Of a stretch of DNA of 64,000 bases, positions 57,101 to 64,000 are shown piece after piece. The stretch comes from Ashinkailepas kermadecensis. Taxonomy: Eukaryota; Arthropoda; Thecostraca; Neolepadidae. Numbering within the stretch: the first letter of the stretch is position 1; each line of letters opens with the position of its first letter. The notes under the pieces were generated by a model. That model worked only from the letters and a program-made list of their open reading frames with translations. It made no database searches and had not been told where the DNA came from. A program made the position numbers and the translations under genes. Location: the NCBI GenBank assembly GCA_034440615.1, contig JAOTOM010004044.1, forward strand, positions 45,001 to 109,000, written 5' to 3'.

Positions 57101-59315
57101 CCTCAGGATCAGTCCTCGGCATCGACGGCTCACTTTCAGTCGCTCACTGTAGTCCTCAAGATCAGTCGTCGGCATCGACGGCTCACTTTCAGTCGCTCAC
57201 TGTAGCCTTCAAGATCAGTCCTCGGCATCGACGGCTCATTCTCAGGCGCTCACTGTAGTCTGTGGGATCGGACTGAGGTCCTCTATACCGAGAACTGTCA
57301 TCCTCAGTTGCTCACTGTCACCCTGACTGTCGAGGCGCTCTAAAGCCAGCAGCCACCGCCACCACCATCAGGTTGCCTCTGGAAGTGATCTTTTTTGTCT
57401 TGATAATTGATGCAGCATGCCATTTACTGAATACTGAGTCGATATCCTTCCCAAAAATGTTGTCCCACAGTGTTCCAAAAACAAGGTCGTCGTCGTGTGC
57501 CAACGTGTGGATGTGAACAGGGCAGTGGAACCTGGAGGAGAGTCTGACTGAGACAGAGAGTGAGCTGGGCAGCAGGTCTTCCTCGGATGACTCGGCCGCC
57601 AACAGCCCGCACCAGGACACTTCCCAGCCACCGCAGCAGCAGGTCAGCGGCCAGCCGGTCCCGACTGTGTCCCGGCCATGTCCCGACTGTGTCCCAGCCA
57701 TGTCCCGACTGTGTGCCAGCCATGCTCCGGCTTTGTCCCAACTGTATCCCGGCTGTGTCCTGACTGTATTTCAGCCATATCCCAGCTGTGTCCAAGCCAT
57801 GTCTTGGCTGTGTCCCAGCGATGTCCCGACTGCATCTCAGCCATGACCAGGCTGTATCCCAGCCATGTTCCGACTGTGTCCCAGCCATGTCCCGGCTGCG
57901 TCCCAGCCATATCCCGGCTGCGTCCCAGCCATGACCAGGCTGTGTCCCGGCTGTGTCTCAGCCATATCCCAGTTATGTCCCGGCTTTGTCCCAACCATGT
58001 CCCGACTGTGTCCCAATCATATCCCAGTCATGTCCTGGCTGTGTCCCGGCTGTGTCCCAGCCATGTCCCGGCTGTGTCCCAGCCATGCCACGATTGAGTC
58101 CTGACTGTGTCCCAGCCATGCCTTGGCTGGGGCAAGACCACACGCCAGTCCTGATCCAATTACACCCCACCTACGTCTGGGTATATCCCAGCTGTTTCCT
58201 GGGCGTGTTTCAGCTTTGTTTCAGTTATCACTCGCTCCTTTAACACGCGCACTGGAGGGGGGGCGAAATCCGCCCACCCCTCCGGTTTTTCGCAAATAAC
58301 TGCAGATTTTACCGGTCGATATACGCGATTTTCGATGTACCTGCTTAAAAATGAACGGCGCGTCGTTTAAAGCAAGAAAGATGGAAATCGCCCGAAAATT
58401 TTTCAAGTTAGGGGCCGCTAAAATTAAAAAATGTTATAGCGCCAGACCACAAAAATCGGCGCAGATGCGCTCCCAGTATACTGACAAAAGGGAAGTGTTC
58501 TAGGCAACACTAGGGACTTGTTTGATGCATATTGATATGCTGTATAGTTTCAAGGTCATGTTAGGTCACTAAGGTCAAGTTCATGACAGGTTAATGGAAC
58601 CAAACTTGATCAACTGGAATGTTGCCATAAATGCACTACTGGTTGTCATTTGTACTGTTTATCATTGCGTTTCCATACTTTATTCATGTACTTCACTCCC
58701 TTCTTCACGAAGCCGATTGCTCCGAGCTGCCCGACGGAGCAGTCGGGCGGGCGGCCGGTTCCGGTAACTGGAACAGGTAACTGACCTGATAAAGTGGTGC
58801 TATGTAGGTGACCTGAGGTCAAATGTTGGGTCTATCATCTGCAATGCATCATTAGTAATGTCCAAAACATCATTGATGCCCATTTTTGAGCATTTAAACA
58901 CAATCGCAGCGATCCATAACGATGACAAGCCAAGCCACGCAAAACCGGAAAATTTTGCCAATCTGACCTCATTTGACCTTGAAGATATCGACCTAAGGTC
59001 ACGAAAATTGCACACAATAGAGTTCACTACCGTGCCCATCCACCCTGCGAATTTCGTTCCTCCAGCTTTACTAGGAGCCGAGATCTTAGGGGGGGGGGGC
59101 GGAATCCGCCCCCCCCCCTCCAGTGCGCGTAATTCTCAGAGGCCCTCCAGGGCGCGTGTTAAACTGTGTACGAGCGTCAGTGTCAGCTGTTCCGCCGGTC
59201 AGGAAAGCGACGATGGCGCGGCGGCGAACGCGGTAGATGCCGGTCCTTCCGCCTCCAATGCCAATGACGAGCGCTTGGCACAGGAAGAGGACGAAGGAGA
59301 GCCCGCCGTGTCTCG
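54144..59315 (+). CDS. CEP95: CEP95 orthologue, first five coding exons (3' end outside window)
   Basis: Reconstructed as join(54144..54171, 56016..56147, 56650..56850, 57521..57642, 59203..59315, continuing). Exon phases agree (1, 1, 1, 0, then 2 at the last donor) and every junction is GT..AG. The 198 residues start MGDKKIRRRDCVKLSNKIID. Exons 2-3 carry the N-terminal calponin-homology-like domain of CEP95: NLFVSLLQVLYHHLP, then LINHLALDL, DLSHISGADVIAGD and IYNLLEIFCGLHKYL. The vertebrate protein has the same order and the same motif (LALD...LSHI.G...I.GD...I.NLLEIF.GL..YL). Exons 4-5 are acidic and Ser-rich (LTETESELGSRSSSDD, QEEDEGEP), as after this domain. CEP95 is a centrosome and spindle-pole protein of about 800 residues with a coiled-coil second half, so most exons must lie beyond 64000. 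Confidence 0.85.
54330..54610. repeat. Degenerate CCTAY/TACCC pentamer repeat
   Basis: Strand-biased ACCCTA, ATCCTA and ACCATA words over 280 bp in CEP95 intron 1. It continues at 54785-55135 after the SINE. Confidence 0.8.
54614..54786 (+). mobile_element. tRNA-Lys-derived SINE in CEP95 intron 1
   Basis: TGGTATCTCAGTTGGTAGGA - GACTCTTGATC - GTGGGTTTGAATCCCAC head, CCCGCGGTCAACCGGCGTGG body, and a GAACCTGATGTTCTT end like that of 36614-36787. Flanks CCTTACTGT and CCTTACCGT (54607 and 54788) may be the target duplication, though the host repeat makes this uncertain. Confidence 0.78.
54785..55135. repeat. Degenerate TACCCTACCATAC repeat
   Basis: Continuation of the pentamer-type array at 54330-54610, with longer CCTGCCCTACACTAC units toward 55000-55130. 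Confidence 0.8.
55136..56010 (+). other. Rest of CEP95 intron 1
   Basis: A 186-codon minus-strand frame (55047-55607) and plus frames exist, but none has domain content or splice support. Confidence 0.4.
56016..56147 (+). CDS. CEP95: CEP95 exon 2
   Basis: Acceptor CACCTGCTGCAG. AT completes the phase-1 codon (G+AT, Asp). It encodes CVKLSNKIIDRCDLPIPRIT and the first helices of the CH-like domain. It ends CCT GAG G before GTGAGT (phase 1). Confidence 0.85.
56650..56850 (+). CDS. CEP95: CEP95 exon 3
   Basis: Acceptor CGCATCTCCCACAG. GC completes Gly. GC-rich codons encode the most conserved part of the domain (LINHLALDL to LEIFCGLHKYL). It ends TCC ATT G before GTAGGC (phase 1). Confidence 0.92.
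57090..57255. repeat. About 53-bp tandem repeat, 3 copies, CEP95 intron 3
   Basis: CAGTCGCTCACTGTAGTCCT - CAAGATCAGTC - TCGGCATCGACGGCTCACTT repeats three times with small changes. Confidence 0.88.
57521..57642 (+). CDS. CEP95: CEP95 exon 4
   Basis: Acceptor GGATGTGAACAG (weak pyrimidine tract). GG completes Gly, then QWNLEESLTETESELGSRSS, SDDSAANSPHQDTSQPPQQQ. Donor GTCAGC after CAGCAGCAG (phase 0). The join is supported by phase and acidic/Ser composition; the exact donor is less sure. Confidence 0.65.
57655..58128. repeat. 11-bp tandem repeat with 22-bp dimer, CEP95 intron 4
   Basis: Alternating TCCCAGCCATG and TCCCGACTGTG units run for about 470 bp (around 43 monomers). Open frames with CPSHVPTVSQPCP-type repeats are artefacts. 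Confidence 0.93.
58238..59140. mobile_element. Inverted-repeat element with G-tract ends, CEP95 intron 4
   Basis: The left end ACACGCGCACTGGAGGGG-GGGCGAAATCCGCCC faces a right end reading GGGCGGAATCCGCCCCC - CTCCAGTGCGCGTAA. Same terminal design as 6965-7425. The inside shows no transposase; the frame 58858-59319 crosses the right end. It finishes about 65 bp before CEP95 exon 5. Confidence 0.6.
59203..59315 (+). CDS. CEP95: CEP95 exon 5
   Basis: Acceptor TGTTCCGCCGGTCAG, phase 0, matches the end of exon 4. It encodes ESDDGAAANAVDAGPSASNA and NDERLAQEEDEGEPAVS. Donor GTGAGT after TCT CG (phase 2). Acidic composition fits a continuation of exon 4. Confidence 0.62.
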
Positions 59316-59695
59316 GTGAGTGCCTCCTGCTGTTCTGGGTTCTGCTGGTGCGTGGAGATAGCTGTTGTCTTCGACGGTGCTTCCATAACGCTAGTGTCTT
59401 GGCCTTCAAGCTAGCTTGGCCGAGTTAAAAATAAAAATAAAATCCCCTGAGATGATTTTTTATAACCTCGAGAAGTGAATGCGATTGTAATTATCTTCGG
59501 TTTTATAGTTTTTTTAAGCATCCGTCCAGTCGGGCCCCGATATAACTCACTTCCTACCCGATTACTCGGGAGCCAGGCGAACTGGGGCAGTAAGCCGGTG
59601 TAATTTTGCTTGGCAGCCCATTTGAATAGTTATGTTAGCTAAGCTGCACCGGAATAACAGTACAAAGCATGCGAATCGGGTGGCACGCGCGGACC
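59316..59695 (+). other. Start of CEP95 intron 5
   Basis: No further phase-2-compatible exon was recognised down to 64000. Confidence 0.4.
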
Positions 59696-59697
59696 AT

Positions 59698-60014
59698 TTT
59701 CTTCCATTCCACTTCCTTCCATTATTTTCTTCCATTCTTTTCTTCCATTCTACTTCCTTCCATTATTTTCTTCCATTCTTTTCTGCCATTCTTTTCTTCC
59801 ATTCTTTTCTTCCATTCTTTTCTTCCATTCTTTTCTTCCATTCTTTTCTTCCATTCTTTTCTTCCATTCTTTTCTTCCATTCTTTTCTTCCATTCTTTTC
59901 TTCCATTCTTTTCTTCCATTCTTTTCTTCCATTCTTTTCTTCCATTCTTTTCTTCCATTCTTTTCTTCCATTCTTTTCTTCCATTCTTCTCTTCCATTCT
60001 TCTCTTCCATTTTT
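59698..60014. repeat. 13-bp pyrimidine tandem repeat
   Basis: TTCCATTCTTTTC repeats about 24 times. The strand is pure pyrimidine apart from the single A in each unit. Confidence 0.97.
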
Positions 60015-61110
60015 GCAATCCGTGTAGGTGGATTCTTCGCATCCCTGAATTACAGGTCTAGCGTATTGACGGTTTCTCCAGGCGGTGGCCTTCACATACA
60101 ATCAAATTGAAAAAGTTTACAACCGTTTGCGCCAAATTAGCTGAGTAAGCGGCAAGCGAGAAAGCGTGGCGCATTCGTCAGCCACTCGGTCTCTGGGTGT
60201 TACGACCCTCCCACAGTGCCGGGGTCCGACACCAACGTGCGGTCGATATGCGGGGAGGTGGGCAGGATATGCGATGTCATCTGCGGACGAAGGAGGGCAC
60301 GTAAGAGACACTTTCGCAGCACCTAGCCAGACTCGTGGTAAGGGTGGCCTATTGTCCGGGAGTGGGTAGGAAAATCGGTATTGTCGGCGTAAAGCATGGC
60401 ACGTTGAATGTTGAAAGCTGTGCAATGTTATTGAACGCGGGTACCCGCGGACTAGTTTGCATTAAATCATTGGCCAAGAGTGCGAGCAAAATTTGAAAAG
60501 TCCACTGCTAATGTTGCCATCACACCCACTCAGTAATACTTTTTTTCGTGAAATAGGGTGGAATATGCTACTTTCTGAACACTCATTCGACATCCTTCTC
60601 CAAGAAGTATCAACATCCTGCTTCTTGATGCATGCTTATGAAGTGTTCGTGTCTCCCTTTTAACAGTATCTCGTTTATAAGTATCACGTTCATGCTCTCG
60701 ATAAGGAGTGGTGATGCTCGAACATTTCGCAACACAATTTCAGGTAAAAAGGATTACCTATAATGTGATATGGCATACGATACCAGTTTATAGCACAAGT
60801 ATTATTCTTCCTATCCTGAATAAAACTCTTCCTAAATTTTGAATCTAAAAAAAAAATCATAAAGATAGTCATAAGCACCCCATTGGCTCAATTTTAGTTT
60901 GAAAGACATCAAAGGCATTTTAAATGACACTAATTGCATGGCAAATTTTGACATCCTACTCTGCTCGTTTCGACATCTCACACCTGGCGAAAAACCATTA
61001 TGTTATCCGTGCACACGCTTGATTAAATTTACAGACTACATTTTCATCCATATCTTATTCAATTTTTTCGTAGCATTTCGCGGCTGGAGCGGATGGAAAT
61101 ATCGCGCTAG
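60015..61110. other. No supported gene
   Basis: A GC-rich patch at 60120-60360 has open frames on both strands but no domain or splice support. Confidence 0.4.
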
Positions 61111-61114
61111 GGGT

Positions 61115-61445
61115 ACAGTGAGCCACAGCAGTGAGCCACAGCCGTGAGCCACAGCGGTGAGCCACAGCAGTGAGCCACATCAGCGAGCCACAGCAGCGAG
61201 CCACAGCAGCGAGCCACAGCAGCGAGCCACAGCAGCGAGCCACAGCAGCGAGCCACAGCAGCGAGCCACAGCAGTGAGCCACAGCAGTGAGCCACAGCAG
61301 TGAGCCACAGCAGTGAGCCACAGCAGCGAGCCACAGCAGTGAGCCACAGCAGTGAGCCACAGCCGTGAGCCACAGCAGTGAGCCACAGCAGTGAGCCACA
61401 GCCGTGAGCCACAGCCGTGAGCCACAGCAGCGAGCCACAGCAGCG
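61115..61445. repeat. 13-bp tandem repeat, about 25 copies
   Basis: GAGCCACAGCAGC/T repeats every 13 bp, with CCGT and CATCAG variants. The 233-codon minus-strand frame through it is an artefact. Confidence 0.97.
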
Positions 61446-61942
61446 CCAACAGAACAGGATGCCGGGCGGCGGTCGTATCTAGTTTGCTCACTCACTTCAA
61501 TTTTCGCTTTCTTGTAGGTCGTGCCTGAATTCCGATAATACAATATTCGCGCACGTCTTGGACAGGCGCCTGGTAATGCGCATGTACACTTCTGCGTCAA
61601 CCTGACTTCTTCGTTGTGTATTAAGCTTTTGTGAATATGAAATAAAATATGTTCAACATGAGCCGACAGGTTGTCTGGTATTCCAACGAATGTATACCAA
61701 TGCGACAGCGAGACTAAATTTGCAAAACGTTTGTGTTCAGATAATTTCAATGGCAATCTGTTTCAAAGCAAGTATTTTTTTTCCTGTTCGCGACCGTCGT
61801 TTACTCCACTGTTTTGGCGGCAAAGAAAGTTCGCGTAATTTTTTAGTCGTTGCTTTGCTGCCACCAGTAACTTATGTCAGCTTTGCTGCAGTTTTAATAA
61901 TTTACCAAAAATGAGATCTCCGGACGTTGGCGGCAGTATGGC

Positions 61943-62309
61943 TACTTTAAACAAAATATTTTTGAATAAAAAGGCGTGTGTTAATAACTAGCATCACATA
62001 AGTGGTGTAAGCCTGTGCAGGATGCTCGCTGAGGCATACCATGCGCCATGCACAAGGTGCGACATTGACGTATTTAAGCATCACGCTCGCCGTCAATGCA
62101 ACACAGACGCCGGTAAATATTGCGTTACTTTAAACAAAATATTTTTGAATAAAAAGGCGTGTGTTAATAACTAGCATCACAGAAGTGGTGTAAGCCTGTG
62201 CAGGATGCTCGCTGAGGCACACCATGCGCCATGTAGAAGGTGCGACATCGACGTATTTAAGCATCACGCTCGCCGTCAATACAACACAGACGCCGGTAAA
62301 TATTGCGTT
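61943..62309. repeat. 183-bp direct tandem duplication
   Basis: TACTTTAAACAAAATATTTT at 61943 recurs at 62126. The copies run TACTTTAAAC...GACGCCGGTAAATATTGCGT with only a handful of changes, so the duplication is recent. Confidence 0.93.
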
Positions 62310-64000
62310 TTAAGCGTAAAGCCTGGGTTTTCGAGTAGCGTGTCACCCTGCGCGGCGCGTGCTCGGACCGCGGCCGCTACGGGGTCAAAGGTCGGCCGTT
62401 TCAGTCGGAGGGTTGGCCCCGGGGCATGGTCGGCGTCTCGACCAGTTGTGGTCAGTACAGCGTGGACTGTGTTGCGCGCGAGGTGGCTGTCGAGCGCCGG
62501 CGCGGTATATCCTCCGCCAGCCACTCCACTCTTTGTATTCTATTTGCTGATCTACTTTCGCTGGATGCATATTGGTTGACTAGTCGTAAATCAGTCATTG
62601 AACGATTAGTTATGCGATCGTAACGAAATCAGCTTTTGATCATTTGTCGGAACGTTTGGTCGTTCGTGTATCCATGGTGTGTGATAGCTACCGATCGCGA
62701 GTGCGCCGTCGAGGCGAAAGACGCAGGCTGCGAGCCGATTTCGTGGCGGATAAGTGCCGGCCAGAACAGCTTCGTGGCCGCGCTGCGGGGTGGCTGCCAT
62801 GCGAGTGACATGGGATCCTGCGACTTGGCAGGCGGCGTTGTCCGCCGCCGAGGTGGCGTCATCCGTGCTGCCTCACTACCTGATCGTGTAAGGGTGGCAC
62901 TGGTGGATTATTAAACGATGGACTACGGTGTTTCTGCATGTGCATGCAGATATGTCTAATTCTGAGTTGCAACCCGTAGTCTCATGTTAAGCTATGGTAT
63001 GCCTGTAAAAATAACGTTTTTTAAACACATGTTTTGCAACTTGTGGATGCGCAAGCATTCTAAGAAATTCGCAAATTATCCACTCGTGGAGGCTGGGTTG
63101 TGCGGCGCTGTAGGTCTTTTTTTAAATAGTAGGACGGAGGGTCTTGTGGGTTGCGTTAAATGCAAGGCGTTGAAAAGTTGTGTCTGGGTGGGCTAGCATT
63201 TTGAAATAAGGCTTTATCAGATTACAATGGTACGAGATTGGATCCATAAACATCTCGAACGTCCAAAACCTCTTATGATGCGGATCGACCACGTCGGCGG
63301 ACCACGTCAGCGTGTTCGTGGTATGACCATATTTACTTAATGAAGTGGTCCCACATTTCGTCAGAAAGTAGCTCTTCGTTTTTATATCAGTGCTTTACGG
63401 ACGGGGACTTTCTGTTTCACCCATAACATCTACCTGAATTCACTAGTGCAGCGGTGTGAGGCATGGGGATAGTTCACCTAAGTGTAATTCACCGCCAAAA
63501 TTCTGGGAACCAGTACAACATTCTCAGTCAACGACTTCATGAATGTTGGTTGTGTAATGTGCTGCTTGTCTTATCCTCTGTAGCTGTGTATCACCGCCGG
63601 TTTGTCGATGCTTCTGATGCTCGGTTGCTGCAGTTACAGCCGCTGTGACACTGTACGCACCATTTAATTGACATCTCGTTATATGTACTGCTTGTGAACT
63701 GTTCTACTTATGCTGGTAGTGTTGCTTATGTTGTACCATGAAACTTTGGTGGTTCAGGGTCATGTGCAGGGGTGACAAATAGTCTGTTCGTGGACTTTTA
63801 TATCTGGAACATTATCCTTTCCATAAAATTGTCATCTCATTTATATCATTTTGACGTTGAGAGTGGTGCTGCTTGAGAATGAACTGATCGGTTACAAAGT
63901 ACCCAAGATTCTCTGGAAAGTGGAAAGTGAGATTCTGATATCACAGGTTAGAAGAAAAGTATTATCTCCATATTCAACTACCCACACGTTTTCCTCCACA
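62310..64000. other. No supported gene; CpG-rich patches
   Basis: 62330-62520 and 62690-62890 are CpG-rich and may be exons or a promoter island, but the frames (up to 92 codons) have no motif and no phase match to CEP95 exon 5. The rest is AT-rich. Confidence 0.35.

Noticed and set aside
57318..58170. MAGTQSGHGWDT and MSRLCPSHVP frames
   Set aside because: Artefacts of the 11-bp tandem repeat in CEP95 intron 4.
59632..60101. FHSFLPFFSSI and MEEKNGRKEWKK frames
   Set aside because: Read-through of a 13-bp pyrimidine repeat on either strand.
61055..61756. 233-codon minus-strand frame (CGSLLWLTAVAHC repeats)
   Set aside because: Read-through of a 13-bp tandem repeat.

Overview
The window is eukaryotic, not prokaryotic. 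Coding exons are short, GC-rich and strongly G/C-biased at third codon positions. They are split by AT-rich introns with GT..AG borders and sit in a sea of microsatellites, minisatellites, tRNA-derived SINEs, hAT-like non-autonomous DNA transposons and decayed non-LTR retrotransposons. A short CCTAA (TTAGG-type) tract, a tRNA-Lys-like SINE and secreted proteins of cuticle/matrix style point to an arthropod. A crustacean such as a barnacle is plausible, but this is inference and I cannot name the species.

Genes I can support: (1) 2..535 (+), the 3' part of a secreted Thr/Pro-linker, WAP-type cysteine-rich protein. (2) 5640..6554 (+), an intact single-exon secreted protein with a PAN/apple-like segment, an acidic linker and a C-type-lectin-like domain. 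(3) 28776..39037 (+), a four-exon secreted Gly/Tyr-rich matrix- or cuticle-like protein with a two-codon first exon, reconstructed from matching splice phases (324 residues). (4) 42240..42854 (-), the last coding exon of an unrecognised gene. (5) 54144..59315 (+, continuing past the window), the first five coding exons of a CEP95 (centrosomal protein 95) orthologue with its N-terminal calponin-homology-like domain.

Layout: 0.5-5 kb repeats and unassigned DNA; 5-7 kb the lectin-like gene between two minisatellites; 7-22 kb repeat-rich DNA without supported genes (hAT-like element at 9121..9810, SINEs at 10197 and 18188, several arrays); 22-25.5 kb TA/GT tracts and a 2.3-kb 16-bp minisatellite; 26.5-28.5 kb three arrays upstream of a TATA promoter; 28.7-39 kb the Gly/Tyr-rich gene with retroelements in its introns; 42-43 kb the minus-strand exon; 44-52 kb a transposon graveyard in which three reverse-transcriptase pieces are collinear on the minus strand and look like one broken element; 53-54 kb a foldback element around TTAGG-type repeats; 54-59.3 kb CEP95; 59.5-64 kb minisatellites and unassigned DNA.

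The genes are functionally unrelated: three code for secreted proteins and one for a centrosome component. No operon-like or multi-gene system is visible. The most unusual material is in the repeats: E-box/AGGTCA arrays, higher-order minisatellites, G-tract inverted-repeat elements, and retrotransposon tails abutting splice acceptors.
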